Assembly (NCBI GenBank): GCA_029851415.1
Contig: CM056744.1
Span: 105,309,338 to 105,373,337, forward strand
DNA: 64,000 nt
Origin: Eretmocerus hayati
Lineage: Eukaryota; Arthropoda; Insecta; Hymenoptera; Aphelinidae
Direction: 5' to 3'
The translations under genes and the position numbers were made by a program. Shown in pieces: positions 9,841 to 23,545 of this stretch. The stretch's first letter is position 1, and every line of letters begins with the position of its first letter. Below the pieces are notes generated by a model, which had not been told where the DNA came from, did no database searches, and saw nothing but the letters and a program-made list of their open reading frames with translations.

Positions 9841-11177
9841 TACTGAAAGTTGAATGTGTAGACATCTCGTAGCCAATTGATATGACATAACAGAATTAGG
9901 ATTTTGTGGCTGAAGAGAACTCTACGTGTTATATCCAATATTCTATCTTGCTGAAATACAGACCAGAATCTACGTGTTGTTGATGCGAAGAATCATGAGG
10001 TGTTTGCCAGCTCTCATAATGATTTATATTCCGCAGAATTTTGTAGACTGCTGAACAGCTTAGAATTGAAGGATGCTGTGAGCTTACCAGATTTCTTGAA
10101 ACGAGCGTCAATAGCTCCATGATACCTCTCGAATTTCTTTATTGTAGTAGTTATCAAACTCTCAGACCCCAAGAAGTTTGATTTCGAGAAAAACATAAAT
10201 GACTTCATCATTTCTGAACTATTTCATGATTTTTCATAAGGAACTGAGCTGAATCGATCAAAAGACGGAGTGCTGTACGCTATACGAATCAACAATTGAG
10301 ATGGTAGCATCATTTTTTGCTACAATGTGAGGGTGGTGTTAGCGCACACAAAATCTATTCGACATGCTGATCGAATACCAAATGCCAAAAGCGATATTGT
10401 ACAGGATCCACATTTCATTACTCCATTTGCTCCGTGACGCGCCATTTTGCAGTTCAAAACATGGACCGAGGCGCCCATCGTGAGCAAAGCGCGACTCAGC
10501 GAGCGCATTGAGCTGGAGGAAAAGTAATACTGCAGCATACGGCATACACGTTCAGAACAGAATACCTAAAAAACCACGGACCAAACCCGTAAATTGTAAG
10601 CGACAAAGTTGTGGAGTTTTTCGTGACAAATTTTTAGAGCTATTGTGTATCTTTATTAGATCAAAATTGAAGCAACTGGGGCGAGTGAAAGTCCAAGCAT
10701 CAAGTGGCCCGTGCTAAATGGATATGGAAATCTCAGGTGGCTCGTCTGCTCCAAACGCCGCCGCTATCCGTCACTTCGGCCGCAAGGCCCGGTTCAGAAG
10801 TTTCAATTACTAAAACTTTCTGAATTTTGCTCTGATAGGGGCTCACTGGGGCTCAATCTCTTCGTTATTAGTGACACTACAACTTCCTAGCATAGTGTTC
10901 TTGGGTTGGTGCAGCGGTTTTCTCGGTAGAATGGAAATATACTACTGTGCCTATGTCTTGCGTGTATCTTTTCCTCCAGAATTTGCCCATGCTCCCACTC
11001 GCAGCGTCTGCGGGAGAGGCTGCGAAGCAGCGCTCCCACCAAGCACGAAGCAAATATTACACCCGCCAAGGTCAATTCGCTGGAACAACAAGCTTAGCTA
11101 CCGACAATGCTCATAGCTATCTTAGATCTAAGTACCTGAGAAGCCTGTGCCCGTGTTTTCAAATTCTATTGAATGTA
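9841..11177. other. Gene-free stretch, possible decayed coding debris
   Basis: Several short frames on both strands (for example minus 10211-10014 and minus 10538-10320) show no recognisable family. Sequence around 10430-10510 and 10740-10800 is more GC-rich than its surroundings, suggesting old transposon fragments. Nothing is supported as a gene. Confidence 0.4.
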
Positions 11178-12253
11178 GGGGAGAACGGGGTACAATGGTT
11201 TCTGCGGGTCAGATGGTGAATGCGATTTCTCCAAAGTTCTTGATGATAAAAATCTGAAAAAAATTGTAACCGATAGTTCTTCACTCTGTCCACTCCCTCG
11301 GTGGCGAAAAACAGCGGGACTTTGCTTTTTCATTGGAAAAAATGCTACTGTATTTTGACCCATAATCTCGCGAAAAAAGGTCGATCTTCTTCACCGTGCG
11401 ATTCATTCAGTAGATAAGCTACGCTTCCCGGACCAAGCCTATCTTAAAGTACAAGTCCTGAGCTTGAAAATAACCACTTGAAAAAGTTTTCTAGCTCACT
11501 GCAAGTAATTGATTTTCCGAGTTGAGAGTGATGAGTTCGGCGGGATAAGACGGTCAGTCCAATGGGGCGTAGATGGCTATGGGAAAACGGAGCGGCGCGT
11601 CGGGCTGGGGCTGCCGTACCTCACCTTACGCGAGATACTCATACCGTATTTGACTCTGACAGGTATGGTTTTTCCGATTGAATTCACCAAGGATTTAATC
11701 GTTTCACGATATTGTCATCGCTGATTCCAAGAATCTCCAACTAAAAATACACTGAAATGAGCTGAAATGGTGCACACAATCCTTGCTTCGGTGTCACTGC
11801 CATCGACGAATCGTTCACGTTTTGTAAGCAGATTATGGTATTCCACAGTAAACTTTTATGAGATCACATTTATCTGAACATATGAGCTCAATTCATAAAT
11901 TCACGCACTTGTCCATGACAAAAACGAGCACTGAATCATTAGATGGCTTTACACGTGCTTTACACAACATTGCTTGCATGTCATAGCAGAAAGCATACTT
12001 CGCTCCTCGGGAATTCGTCCATAGCCATCTCCGCCCCACTTGAGTGACCATCGTACCCCGTGCGGGGTACGACGGTCAGTTTTCGAAGAAATTCTCTTAT
12101 GAAAAAACGAATTGCTCAAAAAATCTGAAAAACATTCAGTTTTGTTCCTTAGGGTCTCTACTTCAGATATATGTTCTTTGAAATCACCAATGGACGCAAT
12201 TGTTCGTGACAGAGCCGTGTACATGAAAGTGACCGTAGTACCCCGCTCTCCCC
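11178..12253. mobile_element. 1,076-bp TA-flanked element with GGGGAGAACGGGGTAC ends
   Basis: The left end reads GGGGAGAACGGGGTACAATG and the complement of the right end GGGGAGAGCGGGGTACTACG; both are flanked by TA (11176-11177, 12254-12255). A second, inner inverted pair contains GGCGTAGATGGCTATGG (about 11566) and the complement of CCATAGCCATCTCCGCC (about 12018), so the termini are compound. A tight palindrome GTACCCCGTGCGGGGTAC lies at about 12053-12070. No transposase frame is present. It is a non-autonomous DNA transposon; the superfamily is inferred from the TA target only. Confidence 0.72.
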
Positions 12254-15200
12254 TAATGAATATTATTCAAGTATGACGAAAAATCAGTTTCCTTTGCAAT
12301 CGCTCCGAATTGGGCATATTTTGCTGCTCTTGTTTGAGTGAAGAGAAAATATCCTCCGCTATAGGCTGGACAATTAGTTAAATAGAGAAGAGATTTTGAT
12401 GCCCTCCACAAACTATAAAGAGCACACTTCTTTCGACTCTTTTAGCGAAAATATTGAGTAGAGTCGCCTGAAAGAATTCCGCTATAGCAAACTACACGAG
12501 TACACTTCGCTTACTACTAGAGGTACAATCTCTCCAAGTTGTTTACACAGTTTTGAAACGAATTAAGACGTGATGGATCCAAAAACTAATTGATCATGTC
12601 AAGGAGGTCAATTTGAGTGACCAAACTACCGAAGTCTTGATGCCCCGATTTTTTGACTCTTTCACTTATGAGTATCGAGAATCACATAAGAATCAGTCGA
12701 TTTTGTCATGAATTTTCTAAACTCTATGTATTGTTCGGGCCTCAAACGTGGATGAAATTTACTGCATTCAGATTGAAAATCGCTATGCAAATTCAACCCG
12801 AGTGGTTGAATCTGATCATGAATTCGATATTACTTGAGGGCAAAGGATGGTCTGGTATGGAAAAAGGTTCTGTCACAAATAAATTCTCTTGACCCTTCTG
12901 GACATAGTTCCTCATACTTAGAACATGGAAAAAAAAATTTATGGATCGTATAGAGGTCCAGGTATTCACACAAAATATCATTAATTCAATGAAAACAGTC
13001 TTTTGGTTTGCTCGTTTGCGATGAACCATCAACTTTCTATCTTGGAGGTTTTTCTCCCTGGTAGATGTATACCATATAAAACTCTATATCAGAGTAATTT
13101 TGAATAGATTGACTTATGCTGGAACTAGAATATTATTGAGGTGAGATGTTTATTGAGGCCTATTCTTCTATTAATTTCTTCGCATCAAGACTATGTTTGG
13201 TTCTGTGACCGAAACGACTTGTCTGATCGAAAAACTGTCTGACCATTCTGTTATTATCCATACCAAGATGATGTGTGTAAAATTTCACCAAGATCCATTC
13301 GAGCGTTCATCACCAACTGAGATTTCTATTTGACCGTTGAACCAAAAACGGAATTGCTGGTAAATAACAATTGAAGAAAAAATTGTACATGTACAGCAAG
13401 GCTAGCGCAAAAACTCGAGTCAAGGATTTTTAACTTGGCAGAGGTGTTCCTCCAACATCTCCCCTTAAAATTCACTACTATCTAATGTGAATAACTCCTT
13501 TGTAGGGTTATGTGCCATGAGATTCTTGACTATCAATTCACCGAGCACTTGACACTAATTTTATTGATTGTTGCTCATTATAACACCTTGGCGGGCTCAC
13601 AGGTTCCTCCACAGCAAATAAGAGTCCATAGATACACACATAGTCGCTTCTCATTATATTTTATACTCATGAAAATATGCCAATGCCATAAGCTGATATG
13701 GCGCGATACTGGCTGTTGCTCAACTTCTTAGTAAGCAAGTTACTGAAGCTTGCACTTTTGTAGTCTTTCGAACTATGAATGCACCATAGAGATTGCCCTA
13801 GGAATTCTTCCTGTGCATATACTGCTCACACTCGGTGCAATGAGTCAAATTTCTCAAAACTTTAGTTCAAAGCTGATGAATTTCACAGATTTTTGGAAGA
13901 TCTGACTGAACTCACAAGATCATCCAAAAATCTGTTTCTAACACCAAATCTTGATATATCAGTCACACTTTCTCCAAGTGGTCCAAAAATGTACACGTTT
14001 GGGTAATGATCTCCTCAGTTCAAACACTTTTGAGAGCTCTATCATCGGTATAATTGGGCATGACAAAGTTTTGAGAGAATGAGTCACTGTGAAGCAATTC
14101 AATGAGTATAAATAAGATTGCTGACTACAAATGATTCTACTACCAATTTGAGCTATTGGATAAGTGTCTGTTATGCCTCGTGGATCTAATTTGGAGTTTA
14201 TTTGGCTGAGGAAGAAGTCGCCTGTCAAATCGTAGGATCAAAACAATGTGAAGGTTACTCTGCGAATGCATTGCACTGCGAAAGTAAGGGGTTGTTTACA
14301 ACAGAGCGTGCGGAACGCGGAACAGACAAGATTCTGAACCTGAAAACCTGAATTTGTTGACTGGCTAGTTCTGCGTAATAAGTGTACAGCTTAATTGAGG
14401 ATTTCACGGTGAAACGTTATGTCGGTTTATGTCCGAATTGACCCGTAAAAGGCTAGTCAAAGTGTCAGGAATAACATCAGCATTTGGAACTGCCACCGAG
14501 AGGGGATGGAAGGTTATTTTCATGCGGAAAATCCGTGGTACCCTCTACAAAATTGACTATCACTGTCAAAAATTCAATCGATTCATAATATTGTCAAACG
14601 AGTTTGGATCATTGGTGCCTGTGAACCGTCCAACTACTACATGGAGCAAGCTACAGGGGCCGTGTTGTCACGAATACAAGATACGAGATACTTCTTGATG
14701 GAAAAAACAGTTCTTTCAAAGTAGCCTCCTGACCATAATATCGATTTTCGGGAGTGATTTCACCCACTCCAAACGTTCATAAAATTTCTTTCTCGAAGTT
14801 CAGGGTCTAATTGATCAAGATTTCTGATGAAAAAAATTTGTCAACATTTTGAATTTTGACCGAAAACGGACCATCCTATGCCCTTAAATGACTGATACAA
14901 CAAACTTCAGGGTGCACGAATGGGATGGTAGAGGGATTGAACAAATTAGTTCATTGGAATATGATCTCTCCATTTGAATGAGAAATATATGTTTCAAACA
15001 TAGTATTGTGTCCTTTCTAAATGTTTCGTCATCATATTGTTGTTCAGACAACCAAAAATATTAGTCACAGAGTGCTTGAAATATCTCATTTACTCTGCAG
15101 GGAAAGGAGGTTCTCGATCAGTAGGGTCATTCAGCTCACCCCAAACTCACACGCCACACACACTACTCACGCCCGCCACGCAAACTATACACGCGTACAC

Positions 15201-15525
15201 GTCTCTACGCACACTAGCCCGTAAACTGCCGAGTCTAACCTAACTCGAGGTAAGTTTTGTTTTGCAGAGCAGAAGCAGGCTCTAGCAGACTGATTTGTGC
15301 TACAGCTGAGTGATGTCGTTCTCAGTAGAGGAAGCTGATTGATTAAAAATTATATGCAACAATACAGTGACATGATAATTTGCATCAAAAATCACGTTCC
15401 ATTGTGGTAACGTGATTCCCCCCCCCCCCCACAAATCCAGAATATTTGATTTTTTTTTTATAGAAACAATCTTCTTAGGGAATTGATGGAGAAAGTTATT
15501 GGATGCATGCTTTCTGTAAAAAATG
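12254..15525. other. Gene-free AT-rich stretch
   Basis: No coding region recognised. Notable small items are a CA-rich patch of cacacacac/cacgcc type at 15140-15215, a C homopolymer of about 14 bases at 15418-15431 and a T run near 15450. Scattered frames of 60-90 codons look random. Confidence 0.45.
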
Positions 15526-16247
15526 TATCACCTTTTGGGCCTTGTTCCTTGTCAATTGCCTCAGTAGGCTTTTGCACATTCATCCTACAGTTTTGAGAGT
15601 TCAGAGGCTCACATGAATTGAGTTTGTGGAGTACTATTTCAAGATTCAGCATGCATCAGGCTGTTTGTGGTTGAGTTTTGGATGAAAGTGCAGAAGGCAT
15701 GCATTGATAGTACTTTGTGTGCTTTTTTAGTGTAATTGCACCCTGCAGTAGATTATTGAATGGAACTTCTAGTGACAGCCCGAAGGGTCCTCAACAGCAA
15801 CAGAATTTGGCGTCAATTATTGCATCAAACATGTGCTGCATGCTTGGAAGCTCTGTTTGAAAGCATTCAAATATTTAAACTCATTTCCAGAGTTGAAGTG
15901 AAGGTAGTGTATATCTTCAATGTAAATGTGCTGATTGATGACACAAAAACTCTGCCACTACTCAATCTTTTGTAGACATTTCATCTAAATACGCTCTGGA
16001 CACCATAGTACTAAAATGTACAAAACACTTTGATACTTGAACTCTATTTACAATGATTATTCAAGTATCCCAACTCAATCACAAAATAGAAGTAAAGGTG
16101 GTACAAGTCTTGAACTCAAATATGCCCAACTACGGCTCGTAGACTCTGTCTCTACACAATCTTCTTATTCAAGATCTTCACTCTTATTTTTTAATTCAGT
16201 TGAAATACTTGAAAACATTCAAAGAGATCTTCCAAGTATTAGGCTTA
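15526..16247 (+). repeat. Long inverted repeat, left arm (722 bp)
   Basis: Pairs with 16544-17265 as a near-identical inverted copy, roughly 95% by eye with few indels (both arms are 722 bp). Each arm carries the same 71-codon open frame (15760-15975 plus; 17031-16816 minus), differing at about three residues. No protein family is recognised, and the frame may be open by chance. Confidence 0.88.
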
Positions 16248-16543
16248 TGATTGATCCAATCATTGACGCTCATTCCTGTTGCTTCTGAGGAACATCCGTA
16301 CTGTCATTGAATGTTTCATTCAGGCATCCAATTCTCTCCATGTCGGTTTCTCAACAGAATTCCTAAACCATCTCTCTATACAGTTGAATAGATGACAGCA
16401 CATGAGATCAAGTGTGAAGAGGTATTGAAACCGCATCAACTATCGATTAGAAAGAGAATCCAATCACTGAATCCTTCCAAGTCTAATAAGATCAGGCGAA
16501 TGATAGTTTAGTGATAAGATAATTGGTGGGGAGCAGTTTAATG
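16248..16543. other. 296-bp spacer (loop) between long inverted arms
   Basis: Unique sequence separating the two 722-bp arms. A transcript across it would fold into a long hairpin with this as its loop. No coding content. Confidence 0.7.
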
Positions 16544-17265
16544 TAAGCCTAATACTTGGAAGATCTCTTTGAAAGTTTTTAAGTATTCCAACTCAATGAC
16601 AAAATAGGAGTGAAGATCTTGAATAAGATGACTGAGTAGAGACAGAGTCTACGAGCCGTAGTTGGGCATATTTGAGTTTAAGACTTGTACCACCTTTACT
16701 TCTATTTTGCGAATGAGTTGGAATACTTGAATAATCATTGTAAATAGGGTTCAAGTGTCAAAGTGTATTGTACATTTTAGTACTATGGTGTCCAGAGCGT
16801 ATTTAGATGAAATGTCTACAACAGATTGAGTAGTGGCAGAGTTTTCGTGTCATCAATCAGCACATTTACATTGAAGATATACACTACCTCCACTTCAACT
16901 TTAGAAATGAGTTTAAATATTTGAATGCTTTCAAACAGAGCTTCCAAGCATGCAGTACATGTTTGATGCAATAATTGACGCCAAATTCTGTTGCTGTTGA
17001 GGACCCTTCGGGCTGTCACTAAAAGTTCCATTCAATAATCTACTGCAGGGTGCAATTACACTAAAAAAGCACACAAAGTACTATCAATGCATGCCTTCTG
17101 CACTTTCATCCAAAACTCAACCACAAACAGCCTGATGCATGCTGAATCTTGAAATAGTACTCCACAAACTCAATTCATGTGAGCCTCTGAACTCTCAAAA
17201 CTGTAGGATGAATGTGCAAAAGTCCACTGAGGCAATTGACAAGGAACAAAGCCCAAAAGGTGATA
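16544..17265 (-). repeat. Long inverted repeat, right arm (722 bp)
   Basis: Reverse-complement partner of 15526-16247. Outside the arms (before 15526 and after 17265) the similarity stops abruptly, so the boundaries are well defined. No clear target-site duplication was seen. Confidence 0.88.
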
Positions 17266-19645
17266 GATTCTTCACAGAACGTCATAGATTCCACAGAAGG
17301 TCATAGATTTTTCAATGAGCTGACGGATTAGGGGTCAACTGTATTATTACAGAAATCGAGTGTCATGATTCTACGCTTCTACTGCCCTGGACTTGAGTGC
17401 CCCATCGCGATCTTATAATATATTTTGGGCTTCACCTGTTCAATGACCATGACGGGAACTTCGATTTTCACTGCAATCGCGGTTGCTGCCTCTGTGGACA
17501 TCATAGGTACTTCTTATTCCATTGCAACTACAGTATACACTTCTATGGCTACCACGAACTCTCTGATCTTTGCGACGAAAGTCAGTGGTCACTGCTCACA
17601 TGTCTCTTGCACATAGACATGCTAACGTTGCTCACCCTCGCGGTCACTATTCCTAAGACCTTCTCAATTATTGCGAAGTCATTTTAGTATAACCGCGTCT
17701 ATAGGTGCCATAACTCAATATGGTTACCCTTCCCTGTACACATGATCCAAAAAAATTCTACGGCACAGTCACTCTTCAAGTGACTGGTTTGTCCACTCTA
17801 ACCCACATCTGATGATACTTGTAAGTCTTGCTTCCTGCGGCCATCTCAAGGGACTTTTATCATTACCCATTGATTTTTCATCATTCTTGTGATAGTTGAA
17901 ACCCCAATAACCTAGTCAGTTGTTTTATATTAACAATCTGAGGAAACTGTAACACCCTCGTTTACGGCACTGAAGTGTTATTTGCTGCTTCCACAAATAA
18001 GTTATGGCGTGAATGAATAAAAACATCACAACGTCAGCTTAAGGACTCATTTTTATTGTCAGCACCTTCCCACAATCTTCAATAAGTCTTCGCTTGTTGT
18101 TGAATTGTCTTTCGTATATGTATCCTTAAGTATAAAAATGATTGACAAAGATCGAACACAGGAACACTTGGCTATCAAATTCATTCAAATAAAAATTCTG
18201 ACAAGGCTTATATCCTAGGTATTATTTAACAAAATACACAATTATCCAAGTTCAGCAAGTTTACCCATCACCAGATATGAAACATTTGAAGCAACATTCG
18301 TGAGACTCGATTTTCTCATTCTCGTAAGAGCAGCTGAATCTCTTTTTTTTTCCACTCTTGCAAATCATACTATTGGGAATACCAAATACAATCATCTTGT
18401 CTCCATTGGAGCATGTAAGAAAATTTTGCCTCGATAAGAAAGTTCAACTCCAGAGATTCATCGCAGGTTTACCATGTGAGAAAATCTTGGAAGAATCCCA
18501 AAGCCCGATAAGTGGATAAGGTTGAATTAGATATCATATATCACTATTAGTATACAAGATTAGTAAACCTCTAACATATCAAGCGTTATTCTTTGGTAAT
18601 CAAATGATCGTCGAACTTGTACTTTTTACTGAAAATATATGTACGATATACCATGGAACTGTAAATTAGGTATTCAATCTCCATCCGTGGAAATTATTTT
18701 TTCACAAATAATTCGTTTCACATTCCTTTTGATTTGGCTACTATAACGAATTTACAGAAAGGCGATCATAATGTCTTCTATTACAGTATAATTTAATGAT
18801 GTCAAACTTGATTGCCTATCCATATGTCAAAAGGTTAATTGAATAGCTTTTATGCGTCTAATATGAGTATGCTCATACACCAGTTAGGATTCATACACAA
18901 TCATCCATGTTCATAACCAAATTTATAAAATGTATATCAATGATTATATTTACAGCATCGTGAAAAAATGCAATTTATCATCAAATGTTTATCACAATTG
19001 TAGAAATTGAAATAGAGAACAAGCAATGATAGATTTCAATTCAATATACAAAGAATAGTTATATCATGTACGCATGAATATTTGATATATATTTATACAT
19101 ATTCTTTCAGTTTCCACTTATTGCAAAAATTAGGTCTTCAATTCGTTAGATATGAAGTATTTATCACGCTCCTTAAGAACCCATCTCTACATGCATTCCA
19201 TATCAATTTTATCCGCAGGATTTTACGAAAGATCGGGAGTTATAAGCATGCGTTCCGAAATCAATTACTTCACTAAGTTTATCGCCAGTTTGGATCTAAT
19301 GCGCAGCGTGAGGTCATCGCGTGAGACATGATTGTGTGTCTGTATCCGGGGGTGGACTAGTAAGCGATCTCACAGTGGGAAATTTTCCGGTTCTCACCCC
19401 ATACACGTAAGATTGTAGAGCACAGAATAATTTTGCCAATAAACACTTTGGGTATATGTAATTATAACTTATAAAGTATTCATGTACATTGAACGTTTAT
19501 GAAATCAATGGAATTTTCAGTTGTAAAGAGGCCGTGAAAAATTCGTTACATGTGTGAAAAGTATTTACATAAAGCAGTTTTACCGTAGAGGTAGAAATCG
19601 TTGGCACGTCGTTAGTAGAAATATCCTTTCCTCCAAATGTGCAGT
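17266..19645. other. Gene-free stretch
   Basis: AT-rich DNA without recognised genes. A plus frame at 17397-17687 overlaps a second frame at 17425-17616 and is Ser/Thr-rich, but no family or splice structure supports it. 18000-19300 is very AT-rich and featureless. Confidence 0.4.
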
Positions 19646-19647
19646 TA

Positions 19648-21122
19648 CAAATGGTGCCAATGAATAATGTAATCGGCGAGGGTATGACTCATATGTAAAT
19701 AGATTGATTCTCGGCTCGGTTTTTTGTGAGATTCATTCAATTCCATGGCCCATAATATGAAGTTTTTACCCACTGAGAGGGCCCAAAAGAATTTTGGAGA
19801 CGCCTGCGAAGCTATTTCTGTTTTGCTTGTTGATTTCCCCAGAGCATAGAAATCATGATTTTTTTTTTTTACCAAAGTGGATTCATCTCGAGTTTGGTTC
19901 AAGATAATGCAACGCGGTTTACGCTATTCAGAAGATGTCGAATAAACCTATCGACGACGACCTTGAGAATTTTCGTTTAGCTTCTCCAGGCTCTGACAAG
20001 ACAAAATCCGGAAAAATCAGGCTAGCCTGGTTATTTCAGTGAGCAATCTTTTTGAATTTCCAAAAGTATGATTTCTTATGCAAAATTGCACGATCTGTAC
20101 GATGACACTGGTCCGAAGTTGTTATTTTTGCTGTTGTATGTGTTTTAGGTCAATTTCCTGATTTTTCATTCGTTAATCAATGGCAAAATAGCAATTTCTG
20201 CGCATGCACGTAGTTTTACGGACTCCAAAGTAATTCGATTCGGAAGCTGAGGAAACTTCCTCCAGAATGACTACTTGCCGAGTTCAATTTCACCGACTGG
20301 GGCTAAAAATACACGGTTCTGGAGACATCAAGATCATCAACACCACCAAGAACATAGATGCAAGGAAAGGGCCCAAGGCTTTGGTTCACGATAGATAGGT
20401 CATCTCGTTTTGGTCATCCTTTTTTTTCAATCAAGCTGCCGTAGTTACTGATTGGGAACATGAAATTGACTTTTGTAAGGAATCATTATTTTGAAGAAAT
20501 ATTTCCTCAGATCCCGATTGAACCTTCTTTGGAATTCGTACAACTACGTGCATGCACAGAAATTCATGTTTTCTGATTAGTCAGATAATGAAAAATCAGA
20601 AAATTGACCAAAAAACGCATAAAACAACAAAAAACAACCTCGGACTAGTTTCATCGCAAAGATCGTGCAATTTTGCATTAGAGATCATAATTTTGTGAAG
20701 TTGAAGGAAACTGCTCTTTGAGATGATCAGGCTAGCTTAACTTTTCCGGATTTTGCCTGATCAGGGGCTAAAGAAGCTGTAGAAAACTTCAGAGTCCTCT
20801 TTGATACGTTTTTTCAAGATCTTCTGAATGGTGCTAATCGCTTCGCATTATTTTGAGCCAAACTCGAGATAGGTCCATTTCAGTAAAAAAAGATCATGAT
20901 CATTATGTTCTGATGAAATCAAAAAGCAAACCGGAAACAGATCAGCAGGTATCTCCGAGATTCTTCGGGGCCTTTCTAGTAGGTAAAAACTTCATATTAT
21001 GGGCCACAGAATCGGGTGGGAATCACGAGAAACCGATCAAGGACATTAACATTTTCCATGTGTCATTTTTAAATGGGATTTATCTAATGTAATGATTTTT
21101 TGCACGATTGAAAGACGCCATT
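19648..21122. mobile_element. Foldback element FB1 (about 1.47 kb)
   Basis: Two inverted arms (about 19648-20308 and 20425-21122) are diverged but collinear. Both contain GGCCCATAATATGAAGTTTT (left about 19747, right inverted about 20985) and the block GCATGCACGTAGTT (left about 20201, right inverted about 20548). A block resembling GAGTTCAATTTCACC near the inner end is shared with the elements at 52.3 and 55.0 kb. There is no transposase. It is the oldest-looking of the three related foldbacks in the window. Confidence 0.7.
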
Positions 21123-22909
21123 TTATACAATTGCGTTAAGTTTGGATATCAGTTTATACATCAGGGAATCATAGATCAAGGTAAAGTAGTTTTTCATTGG
21201 AATAAAATTCTCACAGTGGTTACGATTTCTCAAAACAATGTTGAAAAAGGAAGAAATCACGAATAGAAGATTTTGCCTTGAGGCTTTTTTGGTTACTCGT
21301 GATACATCCGTCTCTTCATTGTGCGTAAACTGGAAGACGAAACTCAATCTATTAAGCTATCAAATATTTTTTTATACCAAGTATTGAGGTCACAAGCTAA
21401 TCAACAGTACAAAAATAAGAATCCTCATTGAATATTGGAAGCCTCAAAAATATCACTTGAAGTCATTGTAGTAAAATTGTAATCAAAGCGAGAAAATTCG
21501 ATCCACTCGATCATGGTTAATTTATCTAGCTAATTCAAGGATCGAATTGAAAAAAATCTTGACTTGAGTGAGAAGACAATTTTCAATATAATCCATGCAC
21601 ATACATAATATAACTGAATCCTGCACAAGAGTACGCGCAGTATCATTACAGGAAGCCAAAGATTTTACATACATATTATATCACCACCACCCATACTTTC
21701 GCATTCATATAATATAGTATCATAAATGTACAACTCGAGCCACATCTTCCTGTAGAAGTTCACATCCAACACATCAGTACAAAAGTATCATATAGCTTAG
21801 TTTCCCGTGTATAAAGTTTACGGTGACAGTATTATTCACACGAGTTGACTCTCGTATTATATTTATTCCACAATATTATATAACAGATTCATATAATGGA
21901 TATACGGTTAAAATGGAAATGAAGGAAAACGTCCGCCAAGCTACTCTTCATTGAATTGAGTTTGCTACGAATCGATGAAATCATCCATTGGAAATCCATG
22001 TACACATATAACAATGTCGTTTCATAGCTCGAGTGGGAAAAGATTGAGCGAAGCGTCATGAAAAGACGATGATTGATGAGTGTGAGATGAGATGAGATGA
22101 TGATGGAATACTTATATGAAGTATCTGAATCATACAACGGTATAAAAGAGCTTAGCTGTGGGGCAAGAATCATCTCGGATTAGCAGATGATCTGATCATA
22201 TGATAGTTGCATTATATCTGGATTAAAATATATTTCTCCGATTATCTAACGCAATGCGTGTCAGACGATACTAATAGGTAATAAGCGTGAGATAGATATT
22301 CATAGTGTGGCGATGAACAGTTTCAACAGTACATCTGATTTTTGACAAAATTGAAAATCGTACAATTTTATACAAAGTGTTTGATTGACCGCATCGTAAT
22401 CGTAAGTCCTGCTCAAATCAATTCAGGGAATGTAGAACATGAATGAAAGTAAGTTCATGTCAATACAAGAGGGCAATAATACACTCACCAGACATAAATT
22501 CTGTGCAAATCTGCAAAAGCTTTTGTCCCTGGCCTGTTGTTTCAATAAGAATCAGACCGTTTGTGGAGTCTTCATAAACGTGATTTCATCTTCTGATACC
22601 TCCAGAATTCAAATCCAGCCCCAGGATTCTAAGCAGGAAGTGAGGAACGAATAAGTTTTGTCAGATTTCACAGAATTTATGTCCAGTGAGTGTACTTCAT
22701 TCCCTTCGGCGGGTAAACTCAATTCTGGCGCTAGGACAATTTATTTTCCGAGCGAAGCGAAGAAGATAAGTCCTCTGCGCGCGAAATGAGCCTACGAGCT
22801 CAGGAGAATTGTAATTTTTCGTCATGAGAATCCTAAAACCACGTTAGATTGCAGCACTATTAGGTCAGAATGATGAAATAGTATATTTTGCGTTGAGTTT
22901 ATGAGGTTG
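21123..22909. other. Gene-free stretch
   Basis: AT-rich DNA with short GATGA runs near 22080-22105. No gene, RNA or transposon boundary supported. Confidence 0.4.
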
Positions 22910-22911
22910 TA

Positions 22912-23543
22912 CACTGAGAAAAAAAATTATTGAAATTCATTAAATATATTTATTTATAGAAGATTTAACTGATTCAAAAACTAATTTTTCAGGAATGAAT
23001 GAGGTTCCATACTTTCAAATAATCATTTATTCATATTTACAATAGGAATGTACTCAATTATCAAATTACCGGAATCAGAAAAATTGTATTTAATGGGAAA
23101 GAATATTTATTTAAACTGAACATTCATCCTCCAAATTGAAGAAATTGAACTTATTCATTTCGAATATCATTTATTCATTTGAGCATCGCAAATCGTTCAA
23201 ATGCGTAATTTACGATAAAATCATCATCAGATTTCATCAAATACTAGGACGTATTCTCCGCGCGCGGAATCGCATGAACGAACCCATAACGTCCTTGACG
23301 ACCGATGCGAAGACGGCCACAAACACAATCCGAGACAACAGCTGATCGCGTTCGACTTCGATTCGATACATGAGACTGATGGAGATTAAGATATGGGATT
23401 ATTCCGGATTTGATGAATATTTATTCATTCCGAAGAAATGCGATCATTCATTTTGAATAAATGTTTGCCCGGGAAGATATGAAAGTATATTTATTCAAAT
23501 CAGAAGAATTTTTTTCGAAATCGTTTAATTTTTTTTCTCAGTG
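22912..23543. mobile_element. 632-bp TA-flanked MITE with CACTGAGAAAAA ends
   Basis: The left end CACTGAGAAAAAAAATTA and the right end TAATTTTTTTTCTCAGTG are complementary and flanked by TA (22910-22911, 23544-23545). The interior is rich in short TTTATTCATTT/AAATGAATAT phrases in both orientations. Such ends recur on Tc1/mariner-like MITEs. No transposase. Confidence 0.78.
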
Positions 23544-23545
23544 TA

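Noticed and set aside
15760..17031. Paired 71-residue frames in the 722-bp arms as duplicated genes
   Set aside because: Same reasoning: the arm duplication explains it. Substitutions do not obviously favour synonymous change, and no family is recognised.
17397..17687. Ser/Thr-rich frames as a secreted protein
   Set aside because: Two overlapping frames of similar quality, no splice sites and no signal peptide pattern.
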